Assembly (NCBI RefSeq): GCF_023973825.1
Contig: NC_090121.1
Span: 124,001-188,000 of the forward strand
Source: Plasmodium brasilianum
Taxonomy: Eukaryota; Apicomplexa; Aconoidasida; Haemosporida; Plasmodiidae
Direction of reading: 5' to 3'
DNA length: 64,000 nt
Shown piece by piece: positions 28,790-42,963 of the stretch; the stretch's first letter is position 1, and each line of letters starts with the position of its first letter. A program made the translations under genes and the position numbers. Below the pieces are notes generated by a model, which saw nothing but the letters and a program-made list of their open reading frames with translations, was not told the origin of the DNA and did not search any database.

Positions 28790-31700
28790 ATAGGTATAAA
28801 AAAAATTCTAAACTGTCCTTAGGATTATATTAAAGAAAGTTTCTTGAAAATATTTAAATTGAATACCCTAATTTTAATATACATGGAATTTTATATTTTT
28901 AAGAGTACATAAAATTTCCTATTACATATGTAATTTGTGAACTATATTCTTTTCAAAATTTATCCAAAAATATATTTATAAAATTATTTTAATCTCTCCT
29001 GATGAAAATAGATCATATTTATATTTTGTCTTTATTTATATAATTAATTTTGTACAAAACCAATAATAACTCTAACAACTTGGTTTTTTTTTCACTATTT
29101 CTTTTTATTTATACATCTACAAAAGTCGCCTATATATTTGTGCTTTAGTTATTTTCCCAAAGTTATACTTCGACTAATTTATTATCCTTGTAATTAATAG
29201 TGTTATTGTTCTTTCTTTCATTTTTTTTTCAATACATATATATATATATAAAGTTTTTAAAGACATAAAATTATAAGACTTATAATTATTCACTTTATGT
29301 AAATTCATTTAACGAATTAATAAACATGTGCGTTAAATGCTAATTAGGATAATTTTGTTGAGAAAAATAATATTCTAAACATTAAAGTGTTTTAATTAAG
29401 TATAAAAACTAATTTAATAATTTTTATGCTTAATAGAAACAGTTTTTATTCATAAATTTTAACTTTTTCGAATGATTTATTTTGATTCTATAGAAAGTGA
29501 ATATACTAAAAAATAAATTCTTTTACATTATAAATAAAATTATTATCCCATAATCATTTATTAAGTATACATATATATACTATTTTACTTATTTTTTTAT
29601 TCTTTTTTTTTTTTCTTCACTCTTTATATTATGCTATATTAACAGCAACTTTTAATTTTATTTATTTTATTAAGTTTTATTAAGTTCCTTTACTTCTATA
29701 TGGTCTACAAAAATATATAATATTAATGTAGAAAAAAAGTAATTATATGCTATATATATATATATATATATATATTTTATATATCGTGTTTATCTTTTTG
29801 TTATTAAAATTCATGCACTTTTAAAATTGAATATTCTTGAAAAAATTGAATTTCAAACATCAATATTAGAATAATTACTAAAAATAAAAATTTGAAAGAA
29901 AATATAAAATTTCAGTGTAATATATAGGTAAAGAATCATAAAAGTAATAAATATGTAATACAGCAAATGTAGTTTTTCCATTACAACTTGTACTTGACAG
30001 TTCCTTTTTGATTTAAATTCTAACAATGGATAAAAAACAATTAGTAATTAATAATTTTCATAAGATAATAATAAAATTATACATGGCTAATTTTTCGTAG
30101 AGTGATTCTACTATATAAGTTCATTCTCCATTTTGATTTGTTAAAAATGAATTACATACTACATGAACGTGATAATTAATATGCAATTCTAATATAACTG
30201 AATTTTTACATAAAAACAAAATTTGAAATTTTATTTAGAGTCATAAAAATAATGACTTACAAAATACAAGTTAAAAGTTTTATTTCAGTTGTTATTATAA
30301 CTTTTATTTTTTATATGATTAAATCACTTAACCGATTGTAATAACTTATCTGAATTAGATACTACTCAATAATATTTTATAATCATGGTATTATACGATA
30401 AAAAAATGCATCCTATTAAGAATTATTCATCTATTATATCAGATATGAATATTCACTTATGTGGAATAATTTTGCTAGAGTGCTTGAGATCTATATATCC
30501 ATTTTTTTGTTCATTGGTTAGTTATTTTTTTGTACATCTTGTTAATTCATTACAGGGTTAATTATTTATTCGACCAATAATACACTAAAATTTATATTAT
30601 ATATTTTATTGTTTATAATACTGTGATAAATATTTATGTGTACATGTATATTATTATTTATTTTATGTATTTTTAATTCATAATGGCTAATAAAGTTAAA
30701 AACAGGCATCTATAAATGTGCTACATTGTGAGATGCACAATTCAGAATTAAAAATACAAGGATTAAACATAAAAATTTAAATAAAGAAATTATGCAGATA
30801 TTAATTTATAAAATGTGAATAATGAATTTGAAAAAAAAATATTTCTTTTATGTAATATTTTGTAAAATTATATTTTGATGAATACATATATGCCTTTTTT
30901 TCTGTATTTATATAAGCTTTTCATAATAGCTGTAACTTCCAGATTATTTTAAACTTGTATTTAAAAAAAAAAAATTATTTTTTATGAGTCACTGTATAAT
31001 TATTTGTAGTTAAGGTATATAATTAACAGTTATTATACAAAATGAGATAACTATTAATTACATAAAATTTCTCTTCAAACTTATACTATTCTTATTATTA
31101 TAAGGTGTCTTTCCCTTAATGCTGTTGTTTAAAACATTGAATATGGCTACATAGAAATAAATTTGCACATACTAAAAAATATGTTATTATTAAAATAACC
31201 ATTAATATATATCCATTAAATAATCTCCTTTTCCTTTTTTTTGTAGACGTTAACCTTAGGTTAAAAATAGACTCTGTGATATATTTAATTAATATTGAAA
31301 TCATTTACTTTGCACACCTTTTAATTCTTATGTATTATAGTATATCTTTTTATTATTAAGAGTTTCCACTATCTTTTATAAAATATATTTCCTACGTTAT
31401 ATTACGTTCCTTCGGTATTACAATTTTGGTTAACTAATCACTATTTAGTAGTTATAATATGCAATATTTATTAAATTAACCTTAAAAATTATCATCAGAT
31501 TATAAATTTGCATATTATAATTATTTTAATTTTATAACGATAACTAATACTGTATAATAATATCTATAACTGTTGTAAGGACTTAATAAATGTGTGCCAT
31601 ATATTAACATTTGTAATCATTTACAAAAATTTTTTAAAATATATTCAATTTATAAAATATCCGAATAACATACAAGCATATAAGTAGTTCCATTCAGTGA

Positions 31701-33599
31701 AAAAAAATTATATATTGTTAAAATATATGATATAGAATAATATAATAATTCCAAATAGAATAATATTCTTTAATTATTAGTTAAAATAAAAGTACATGAT
31801 ATAATTATGGAAATATTGTAATATTTCGTGTTTTCTGAAGTAATATATTTATAACGTGATCATTTACATAGTTTGAATAATTTATAGAAGGAATTAATTT
31901 TTATTCTTCTTTTGAGAATTAAATTTTATAATACTAAAGAATGTTTTTGTATTCTATACAGTAATGACATTATGAAAAATGAATATTTTTATAAATTTAA
32001 TTTTTAATTTTCATATTTCCTTTTTTAATAACAATATCTTAACTTCTTACACATTACTTCATTTGTTGTAACTACCGTTCGTCTATATTCTAACATAAAA
32101 GGAAAATTATGTAATCCTATAAAAACCTGATCTTATAAAGGTACACAGTTCTTCTGGATATTTTTTCCTATTATTGTGAATTAACATAATTAATTATAAA
32201 TAAATATTTATGTTAAATGGAAATGTGTACACTCAAGAATTAATAGGATACTATGCTATAAATTAGATAAACCTTTAAATTAATTAATTAATAAACAAGA
32301 GGGAAAAAAAAATACATTTTCGTACTACAAATCCTCTACATATATATACTATTTACACGGAAGAAATATTTAACAGAATATAGTAATCCTTAATATTAAC
32401 GAAAAACAAAATAATATAAAAATAAATAAATATAGAGGAATTCTTGCTTAATGTGTAGTTGTACGAGAATAACCATGCTTCTATAATGCGGTTGTTTAGT
32501 TATAGCAAAAATAAAAATGTTTATGCTTTTTTGTTATGAATTTGCTTTACAATATATATTTAAGTAATTTTTATAAAATTGTATTAAACAAACAATTAAA
32601 TATGAAAATATAATAAATATGTGTCCTTTTATTAACTATTAAAAATAATTGTATTACTGTAAATCTAAGATCTGTAACATAAAATTCATTTCCAAAAATT
32701 TATATAATATTAATAGATTTTATCTTATTCCTATTAATTAATGCTTAACTAAAATTTTGAACCTTAAGCCACAAAACTCTATTCCTTATTAATATAATAA
32801 AAAGTATATAGTTATTCAGATTTTTATGACTTATGACATACTATAATAACCAAAATTTATTAAATATTAAACACATTTTACTATTATTTATATTAATTTA
32901 ATATTAATTTATTTTTTAAAGACACTTAATAAAAAAAAATAAAAGAAAAGAATTAAACCAATAATATAAAAACATAATGATAATAATTAAAAATTTTAAA
33001 TATAAGTATTATCCAAAAATACGCAAAACAAAATTTTATGTTCTCAGCGAACAAGATAAAAACTTTTAATTTCACATTTACTACATAGAAATATAAATAA
33101 AAAAATTCTTTTTATTTTCCTGAATAATTTTTTCCAAATCAGATGATATTATATAACATACTGATTAAAGGAATTTTATTCGATACAATAATGAAGAAGA
33201 TATATATTTCTTTTTGAATTTATATTATAAAACTGTAACGTATTATGTGATCAGTCATATATATCTTTACCGTACTTCTTACCCTTAATTTTCTTTTTCC
33301 TTAATAATTTAATACTAAATCACGATTCAAAAGAATTAAAATAATATTCAAATAAAATATATGTAACATGTATAATATATTTATTTTGTATATCTTATTT
33401 ATAAAAATATTTTATGAATAATAACACGAATAATTTATACATTAAAATGGGCATTTTTCATTCACATTATAAAAAAGGAAAAACGTAATGCATATTCTAA
33501 CTACTAAATTAAGTAGCAGATTAATTCATAATAAATTGCATTTAGTTATATTTTCATGCTTTACTGATTTACAAGGATAATTGTAATTAATACCATCAA
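28790..33599. other. AT-rich stretch, no clear gene
   Basis: I support no gene. A 62-codon frame on - at 31116-31304 has a basic run (KKRKRRLF) followed by a hydrophobic segment, like the C-terminal end of an exported membrane protein. A + frame at about 30406-30560 starts MHPIKNY and is hydrophobic and Cys-containing. Both are short, have no partner exon I can see, and may be chance. A (TA)n run lies near 29751-29776. Confidence 0.45.
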
Positions 33600-34140
33600 A
33601 CGAATAATGATTGGTTACTGAATTCCTAGAATTTTAGTTTTTAACACTTCTTGCAATTTCGCTAGGTAATATGTACTTTTAATATCCCCACTTTTAATCC
33701 ATAAGGCTTATCTAACCAATTTCAAGGATTATGTTTCTCTGTAGATTTGAACTTGTAACAAAATTGCTCTTCATGGAAGGCTTGATTAGGATTTACACTT
33801 TCTAACATATTGACAGATTTATGAATTAATATATCCAATTCTTCATCATGAACTTAAAATTTAATATCTTTTTTCCTTTTGTGGATTATCAGCTTGTGAT
33901 ATAAATATGTTATTGTTCCGTATTTCTTGGGTTTTCACACCTAAACATAGTTTGCTACATTCTCATTTAGTGGAGATAGATTACAAGATTTTTTTTTCCC
34001 TCCAGTCTTACTATTACAAGTAAAAAGATGAAATGAGCTCATATCTAATTCTGAGACTTTATGATATACTTGTCTTTCATAATATTTAAATTTAGCTCAA
34101 CTCTTTTTGTTAGTTCTGAATTATCCTTTTTTGATTCCAT
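33600..34140 (-). pseudogene. Unassigned decayed gene with conserved-looking cysteines
   Basis: From an ATG at 34140 the - strand reads ESKKDNSELTKRVELNLN. After one shift it reads YYERQVYHKVSELDMSSF, then a Cys-containing piece (HLFTCNSKTGGKKKSCNL), a Lys/Tyr-rich piece broken by two stops, and after another shift SVNMLESVNPNQAFHEEQF followed by CYKFKSTEKHNP, a TGA and NWLDKPYGLKVGIL. GC content is clearly higher than in the flanks. The protein-like reading is strong but I do not recognise the family. It lies just downstream of a PIR relic on the same strand and could be a separate subtelomeric gene. At least two shifts and three stops make it non-functional. Confidence 0.5.
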
Positions 34141-34419
34141 GGTAAATAAAAGAATATAATAATTATTTATTTCATTACACTCCAAATATAAACTGAACAA
34201 TACGTAGTCTCTAAAAAAAAATTTTCATGTTTCTTATACCATTACTAAAATACATTAATACATAACAGATATTTATTATACTAATTCATTAGGATACTTT
34301 AACAAGCAATATCTTTTGTTATAAATATATATATACATAATTTTTGAAATAAATATACAAATTTTCCATTTCCATCCAATAGTCCAAAACATAAGAATCA
34401 ATACCGTAGGAACAATTTC

Positions 34420-34760
34420 ACTGATATAATTAGATAAAAATCGGAGTCATTACATTTTTAAATTTATTATCAACTACTGATATCATAATTTGGTTATTTT
34501 CCTTTCTAGAATATTTCAAAATTTCATTATATAACCAGTATTTGAAATATCAAAAGAACTCTAATTTTTTTCATTCTTTGTTTTAATTATATTTTTACAA
34601 TATCTTGAAATTTATTTACATAGTTTTTTCAAGTTGTTATTTTTTCCAAAATCAATATTTTCACCACAATACTTATTAAAATCTTCCTACTAATCTCTGT
34701 ATTGTAATTATAATATTTTCTATATATGAAGATAAATTTTTTAAAATATCTTCCTAAATG
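34420..34760 (-). pseudogene. PIR-family gene relic
   Basis: On -, the reading EDILKNLSSYIEN is followed, after a shift, by EDFNKYCGENIDFGKNNNLK and then KLCK, a stop, ISRYCKNIIKTKNEKN, a stop, and after another shift YWLYNEILKYSRKENNQIM to about 34430. This is the characteristic N-terminal half of a PIR protein: a Phe-Asn-x-Tyr-Cys block, Leu-Lys-x-Leu-Cys-Lys, a second Cys, then Tyr-Trp-Leu-Tyr-Asn-Glu-Ile. PIR proteins are the largest variable multigene family in most Plasmodium species. Two or more shifts and stops, and the lack of a recognisable C-terminal membrane exon, show that this copy is dead. Confidence 0.7.
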
Positions 34761-37700
34761 TAAAAGATATACAAATAATTAACTATAACTAGATTTTATA
34801 TAACAACACACTATACTTGAATAAAAATAGAACATTTACAAAAAGTAATTAATAATAATTTAATAATAAAATGAGATATCCATACTCATCATTACACTTT
34901 TGTGCCATCCAATTTTAATGTATATTTATTTTATAAAATAATAAAAAATTTATAATATAAGAGTACAGAAATTATAAAAAAATAAATAAAATAATTAATT
35001 TTATTTATGTACATATACTTAAATTAATTTTCAAATTAAAAAGTATATATATTATAAATAATAGTTCTTCAATTAACTCCTAAGATTAAAATACAATAAT
35101 ATTATTAATTGAGAATAAAATAAATATTCATAATTATAAAAAATTGAAACGAATTTTTGCATTATAATATTAAGAAAAATACAATTTCATATAGTAAGAT
35201 GTTAATTAAAACAATTTTCATTTGCATATGTGCACAATAATTCTTTTAATTTTTTTTTTTTTTTTTTTTGTAAACTGCATAATAATGTAATTTATACTAA
35301 AATATTTTACTTTTTTTTACATATGATATATTCTTTATAGATAAATACTGATATAATAACATATTATTTATTAGAAACATTTATTTGATTTTCATATATA
35401 ATGCTATCCTACTCAATTAAATCTATATATCTTCCTTAAATAGTTAAAAAGTTCTACATTTATATCACCATTATTATCAGATAACACATTATAAAATTAA
35501 ATATTATAAATATTAATATATAATATTTAAGAGAAAATATAATATTTGAATATATAAAATTTTTTAGTCATCATGATTACAAAATTACCCCATTTATTTT
35601 TCTATATATTAAATTATAGGAAAATTACTAGTTTATATTATTTTACAACTATTATTAAGTAATGTATATATATTTTTTTTTTCTTTTTTGTAAAATATAT
35701 TTTCTCTTAAAATTAAAAATAAAACTTGTTAATTTTGTTCTTCCCAAATATTTAAATCGTTTATCATACGTTTTATGCATTTCCTAATTTAAACAATTTA
35801 TTTTTAGTTTTTCAAGTAATATACCTTTCTAAAAGTATAAAAAAAGACATTATACTAATTTAAAAAATATCTTATATTTATTTATAATTTATAAGGAATA
35901 TTTTGATGTACCATAGTCAATAAAAAATAAGTGCACTAAGTATATTAATTATTTTTGTTGATTTCTTAATATAATAGAAAAAAAAAAAAACATTTTATAT
36001 ATTATGGTACCATGCTCTAATGCATAAATAAAAATTATAATCATAAAAAAATATTATATAGAATAAATTATTATTAAATCAGATAAAAATATTTTAATTA
36101 ACTTGATAAATTGTATAATAACTATTTCTATCTCGATTAAACAAAATATATAAAAAAACAAAAAAACGACTTTATATTAAAAATGTTGGTATACACAACA
36201 TTCACCTGAAACGTGATATATATTATTAGTTAATAATTCCACGAATTAATTTAAGTCCTTCTTTAAATTCCACTTTTTTATAAACTTATGTTCATTTAAA
36301 CATAAATATGCTTCTAAAAGTTCAATATTCAATTGAAAATGTTAGGCAACCTTATTATTAACTACAAATATTCCACACACGGAATTTTCAATATTCCAAG
36401 AAAATATACTTAAAAACCTTTTATAAAAATATATAACATAAAATAAATTAAAAAAATATATATATATTTATGCAAATACGAATTTTATTTTATTAACTGT
36501 AGTAAATAAATAAATACAGCAAGATACGAAGTAGAAACGAACGGAAAATAGAAAATTATAATAAAATATCTATTATAAAATTATTTTATCCAATTAAAAA
36601 TTATTATATATTGGAACTATAAACACATATTTTATTCCTAAATAAAGATATTCTATGTAAAATATAATTTTTCATCTTATAAATGGTAATTTTTATTTAA
36701 ATACTTTGCAATATATATATAATAATTATAATATAATAAAATAATTCCTTATATATATATATTATACACAAAAAATTAAAATTTTTAACATTGTATCTTA
36801 ATATTTATTATTAACAAAAAAATAAAAAAAAATAACTTATATTTTTCATGTAAAATTTTAATATTATACCTAAATTTTCCAGCATACAATTCACCATTTG
36901 TTAGCTTCACTTTTACTAGCTTATAAAACCATATATATATGATAACGTAAAATATACACAACATAAAACACATAAAATGAGATTATCACTGCACATAACT
37001 CCTATAACTAAAAAAAATGTTAAACAAAGCATGCACTTATATTTGAATTTATGAAGAAAAATATTTGCTATATTAAATGTAATCACATAATATACTCATA
37101 TATACATTGAATAAAAAATTATATATTTATTTATTTTTTAATTATATAATAATATATATGTGATAATACACTTATTCAATCCAATAATAACATATCAAAT
37201 TAATAAATACTAAATTAAACGTACATGAGTAAAGCACATTTTAAATAGATCTATATTTATTAATTTTTATTGTATTAAAAAAAAAGGAGAATTATTAGTA
37301 TCAAACTATTACTAATACTTAATATATTTTTTTCATATTTTAAAATATCACTGATAAATTATTAAATCCATTTTTAGTACATATATCTACAAATTTCCAT
37401 AATAGATCAAATATATAAATAATTACTTATGCTTATGTACATGATTATACAAGTCAAATTTACTTATGTTTTTTTCCCTTACAGATATTTTAATCTATTT
37501 ATATACATAATACATTTTTAAAAAATGATCATTATTACAAAACAAAAAGGGGGATATTTATAGAATTACTCTTAATAACCTATTAAACGTGGTTCTTTAG
37601 TACACTAAAATCTTACAATAAAAAAAGTAAACATAAAAGTACAAAAAATACTAATAGCTTAATATTATAATGTATATTTTAGTATCTCTTATAAAATTCA

Positions 37701-38472
37701 ATTAAAATCACATTTTAATTAAGTAAAATATTAAATGTAGATATCCGTATCTAGATTCAAGAATTTATAATTCCCAAAATTCATAATGATCTATAAATAA
37801 GCCATTCTTAAAAACAATGTTTTTTTATTACATATTTATAATTTCATATATATAACATTCAAAACTTTAAACATATATTAAAAACATACTCTTAATAAAT
37901 ACATACTACAATTTACTTATCATAATACCATTTTTAATAAATATTAATTAAATTTTCTTTTTACCAAAACAAAAAAAAAAAAATAATAATAATGCGCTCT
38001 TTTCTTTTTATTTTACACAAAAAAAGATATTTACAATTAATTTAAAACAAACAATACATTTTTTTTAATTAAGTCACAAAATAATCATTTTGGACAAAAA
38101 AATATAAAAAATGGAAAAATAAAATAAGTTCTTATATTAAGGTTAAAAACATGAATTTACGTATTAATTTATCGATACAATACTAACTGCAGTTTTCCTT
38201 ATGAAATTTATGGTATATCCATGTATATTAATTATGATTATACACAAATACAAATATACGTAATATTCCAAAATTTTAAATTAAGAACAAATAATACTTT
38301 AAAATAAAAAGATAAATATTAAAACAGTCAAACTAATTAAAAATTAAAAATACATATTTGTATATTATATATAAAAATAGTTATGTATACGTAGAGGGAT
38401 TTATAAACATTAAGTAATTTTTTGTAAATTTCTTACATGTACGTATTATTTTTAAAAATATATATATATAAC
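34761..38472. other. AT-rich stretch, no gene seen
   Basis: One of the most AT-rich parts of the window, locally about 10-15% GC. Homopolymers (a long T run at about 35250-35269) and (TA)n are frequent. The 62-codon - frame at 36785-36973 is of chance size and composition. I see nothing functional. Confidence 0.6.
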
Positions 38473-39320
38473 TTATTCCATATTAAATGTAATTTTCATA
38501 ATAGATATTAACTCATTATAACAGATTTTAAAATTACTTGTCTTTATTATTCTATATTTTACAAAAGTTATTAAGGTAAAAATAATACCATATATAATTA
38601 AGATAACCTTACATCCTAAATATACTGAATTTAGAATTGTAAGAGTATCAAATATAGTACTCGTTTCATTACTAATATATACAGCGTGTGATGCAAAAAG
38701 TAAAAATTTTATCAATAAAACTAAAAAGAGAGGAGTGAATACTAGGGCTATTATTTTATGTATCATTATACTTTCTTCCTTATTATTAATATTCATGTTA
38801 TTTTTAATTTCATTTATGGAATCTAATAGATTATTTTGTTTTCAAAAAATTCATCCATACTATTAGGTAAAAACATTTTTTTCATAGATTTATTAAATTG
38901 CTCCTTAGCATTTAATGATCGTTACTTTAATTTATCGATTTCTGATATATTGGCATTATCATTTTCTAAAATGTTTTCTTCTTATTCTAGTAATTTAGCA
39001 TTCCCTCTGTAAACGTTCATATCTTTAATTTATTTTAATAACAGTGAATTCTCTGATAGTAGTCATTTATTTGTTAATTATAAATAAACATTAATCTTAT
39101 AATTCTTATCGAACGATTTTACACATTTATTCTAAAAAAAAAAAAAATGTAAACATCTATTATTTGTAAGGATATATATTTCCATATTGCGAATATATTG
39201 TTTTTGAAAACAGAAAATGAAACAAAAAAAAAGTAATAATAAAATATGGAGTAATAATACAACGCCACATGATATCGAAAATAAAAAGGTAAATACAAGG
39301 ATTTTAACGAAATTGAATTA
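38473..39320 (-). pseudogene. Broken two-exon PEXEL exported-protein gene
   Basis: An exon-1 relic (about 39320-39264) reads FVKILVFTFLFSISCG and ends at a possible donor. An acceptor (poly-T then TTAG) puts the start of exon 2 at 39131. Exon 2 reads NKCVKSFDKNYKINVY, then a stop, and at codon 23 a TGA (39065-39063) followed by LLSEN. In the sister genes codon 23 is the PEXEL arginine, so this is a PEXEL whose first residue has become a stop. Further stops and one shift near 38840 follow, with helical pieces such as ENDNANISEIDKLK. The last 107-codon frame (38796-38473) is intact and holds two membrane segments (about codons 12-31 and 52-78). The family is the same small exported type as the one at 27.9-28.8 kb. 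Its broken state is certain; its subfamily is inferred. Confidence 0.7.
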
Positions 39321-41959
39321 TTTAATATTTTCTTTCAATGTATACTTCCTTAATGATATTATATATTAACTACTAAAATGATAACCATGCCTAAAATCCT
39401 CGAAATAGAAAAAAACAATATTTACATTATTATTTTTGATATATCTATTTTATATGCAATAAACTGAATTTATATAGATATCATGCAAATTAAATTTTAC
39501 AAATAAAAAAATAACTTTAAAAATGATTTAGTATAATTTCTCTATAGGGCTTCTACAGAAAAAAAAAAAAAAATTTTACAAAAATAATTTATGCAAAATT
39601 AACTGATAAAAATATAAAACACTTAAATAAATTATCTACTAATAAAAGTATACAATTTTTACTTTTTTTATTAACCATTTAAAAAAAAAGAAAAAAAATT
39701 ATATAGGATAAAATAAAATCAAAAATTATTTAATTAGTAATAAAAACATTGAACTTACTTAAAAGAAAGTATAACATATATGAAATATATACTAATATAT
39801 ATTCAGAATGTGATTATGAACTATTACGTTGTTTCCTAGTAATAATAATAATTCTATACATATTTTGTGTACCATTTCGTGTTTTCATTATCTAATTTTT
39901 ATTATTAGGACAGTACATATAATGGAATAAGAATATGAAGTTATAAATAAATATTTTTTTTTATAATATATATAGTAGTATTTACATAAAAATAATGTTT
40001 TCTTTTTTTTTAACTATTATATACTAAGAAACTAAAATTTATAGTTACTAAAAAATATCTGAATTTATGTATATTTTTAAATGTACTACAATAATAAAAA
40101 TTTTACTTTTCAATAATGATTTTACAATAATATAATTTGTATCGAAATCGGAGTATAATTTAATATTATCTATTGAAATATTTAAAAATTCAAAAATTCC
40201 AAATTTATTTTCCGCTTCATAAACGTTCAAAAACATATATTTAGATATATACTATTGTAATAAAAAAATATAAGCAAAAGTTAAAAATAAATTTCGTATA
40301 AAACCATTGCATACTTTTCAGTATTTTTAGAAATATCTATTGCAATATAATTTTACACCTAAAAGTAATAAGAACAGTATATATTTAAAACTTATTAAAT
40401 AATTATAAAAAGATATTTAAGAATAAATAATAAATATTAATTGCTCTAATAGAAAAATTTTTAAATGTTCCACAATATACAATTATATATAAATTAATAC
40501 TATTAAAATAAAGTTCTATAAAGACACATAAACAGTTAACAATCTTATATATTATAAAAATTTCTTATAACAAAAAAACTGTATTATATATTATTGTGTT
40601 TGCTTCTCTAAAATTATAACTCCTCAGCTCATAATAATAATTTTATTGTACGCCAGAAAATGTTAGACGGTGAATAAAATAATAAAAAATATATAGCATT
40701 TAAAATAATTTTCTTGAATTCCTAAATAAGTGGGCACGATTCTACATAATTATATTTTCATTTCATTACACTTATATAAATATTGTAATATTTATAATGT
40801 TCTAGACTAGTATCTCTTACATATTTTTATCTTTTTATCACTACATACTATTACGAAATAAAAAAAATATTTTACATAAAAAATTCGTTAACATAAAAAG
40901 TGCTAAAAAAGGAACCTATAACTGATGTCATAAAATAAATTGCAAACAGGTATATGTTCTATTTAATATAATGAAAATAATATATTAATTTGATTATATT
41001 CTAAATCATTCTTGGGAATATTCATTATTCTTAAACTTTTTTTCTTTTCAAATTTCATTTAATACAAATATTTATCTATTTTAAAATAATTTATTTTTCC
41101 GTGAAATCAAAGCTAATTTATGTGTGCTTTCATATTTTCCTAATATATTTAATATTTCCTATAGTATCTTCATAAGTCATAAATTAATTTGTTCATATTC
41201 ATATATATTAATAGGAATATATTAACATACTATTATTTGTATGTTAACACATTATTAATATCAGCAGTTCTATTTTTTAAATAAATCTCATATACTAACT
41301 TATTATTCATTCATCAGCTGTATTATCAAAATTTTCTTACTATATATTCTAAACGGTTCTTTTTATTCCAATACTTTTTTTTTTATTTGTAATATATTGC
41401 AAATATAATATATATAATCAAATGAAGATCTACTAACATACTGTTTTATTATTTAATAATTTTGTAATATTATTATTTTAAAAATAATGTATCTTTTCAC
41501 ATGAATTATTGTTAACAGTTCTACTATAGTAAGCGTACAAGATCATATATTTCAATTAGCATCTTAAATGAACAAAAATACCCACTCCTATTCATATATT
41601 TTTTATTGTGAAGCCATTATCACCTATATCTGTCTCTTTATTGACATTTACTTTTAGAGTTATTTTATTTAGAAAATATTTAACTTATTCATTCTTTACA
41701 TATATTTGAGTGAACTATCTAAAATAATATTTACAAAAATAAAAATAGTAGCTTTGTAAGAGTTAAGTATATTTTTTCTTTTTTTGTTATTTTCTATATT
41801 ATTAAAAAAAAATTAAACGTAAAAATAGCACGTATTACTTTTAATAAGGCTATTCTAAAACAATTCATATTTCACATGAAATTAAAACAAAATATATTAT
41901 GCAGGCTCGTAAATTAACTGTAACCTTCTGTTAATCTAATTTCTATATATAGTTATAGG
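39321..41959. other. AT-rich stretch, no clear gene
   Basis: No gene is supported. A 62-codon - frame at 40048-40236 (containing NVYEAENKFGIFEFLNISID) has a somewhat mixed composition and might be a coding scrap, but nothing joins to it. Confidence 0.5.
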
Positions 41960-41965
41960 TAACTA

Positions 41966-42095
41966 TCCAAAAATTCGTTCGTACTCTGATCACAGTGATT
42001 ATGCTTATTATTTCTTTACTTTAGCATCTCCTTATCAAGTATTAAATGGTGAAAACCAGTATAAAAAGGAAAATATAAAAAATATACATATATAA
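41966..42095. other. GC-richer coding-like island, strand unresolved
   Basis: Against a background near 15% GC this island is clearly richer. On + it follows an ATATAGTTATAG acceptor-like sequence and reads NYPKIRSYSDHSDYAYYFF and on to QVLNGENQYKK without a stop. On - it reads HHLILDKEMLK, a stop, then NNKHNHCDQSTNEFLDSYL. Both look like protein. It is presumably an exon fragment of a lost gene. I recognise no family and cannot choose the strand. Confidence 0.35.
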
Positions 42096-42125
42096 GTAAA
42101 TCATTTATTTTACTATTATAAAATT

Positions 42126-42963
42126 TTATAAAAATAAATTATAAGAATATAAAATATTCACAATTTTAAATAGATTTTTGGCATACATTTTAAAAAACGA
42201 AAGACATGAAAACCTTCCTGGTAATGTAAGAACAAGAACCATGCGGGCAATAAAAGAATATAATAATCGTTTTAATACTTTCACCATTTCTCTTTGAATT
42301 CTAGTCATAAGATCATAATTAATGCTTACCAATTTAAATATTTCTACTGCACATTCAGCTATTACTTCATTTTTAAACCTAATTTTAGGAAAAAGTTCAT
42401 TTGAAAATAAACATTATTACATTTAAAATAATATTTGTAGTGTTCCTAATATACACTGGATAGATTAAAATATATACAATAACTGCTTATATTCTTTTTG
42501 CAAAGTTCATTAATATAGCTTACATGAATACAGCAATTTTGCCTATTAAAATTACCTGCTCCTTTACATTCATTAATATTTCCATATTATTTAAAACAAT
42601 TATTCTAATATATTGTATCCTAAACGTCGAAACTAAAACTATATTTATACTAAAATTAAAATTCATAAGTATTGTATGCATTAATTATACCATAAGATAC
42701 ATTAATATGTTTATGAATAAACTCTATATTATAAATATTATTAATACTAGTGATAAACCTTCGCTTTACTCGGTCACACAAACAGTAAACGAAATGTCTA
42801 CGAATGTCGTCACGGTCTCCTTTATTCTCTATTTCGAACAAATTCGTAATAACATTGGCACAAATATAATTTATTCCATCATTTATATTTTCTAATGTAT
42901 ATATATATTCACTATATTTATTTCAGTCAATGCGATTTTCTTCTAAATTCATTGTATTATATC
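42126..42963 (-). pseudogene. PIR-family gene relic, multi-exon
   Basis: After a good acceptor (CATATGCAG) at 42964, the - strand reads MNLEENRID, one TGA, then an open run to about 42656 that contains NDGINYICANVITNLFEIEN and DDIRRHFVYCLCDRVKRRF. This matches the PIR core Cys-x-x-x-x-x-x-Leu ... Tyr-Trp-Leu-Tyr-Asp, with Cys now standing where Trp and the second Tyr would be. Two further pieces follow: about 42627-42545 (containing NNMEILMNVKEQ, then a GTAATT donor) and 42387-42126 (EVIAECAVEIFKL, then a hydrophobic stretch and a basic end), resembling the C-terminal membrane exon of PIR. The 123-codon + frame over 42524-42895 is the shadow of this relic. The PIR call rests on the core motif; the exon joins downstream are uncertain. 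Confidence 0.55.

Noticed and set aside
42524..42895. 123-codon + frame
   Set aside because: Overlaps a - reading with the PIR core motif; composition is Ile/Thr/Asn-rich with no domain. Kept as a point to check in the findings.
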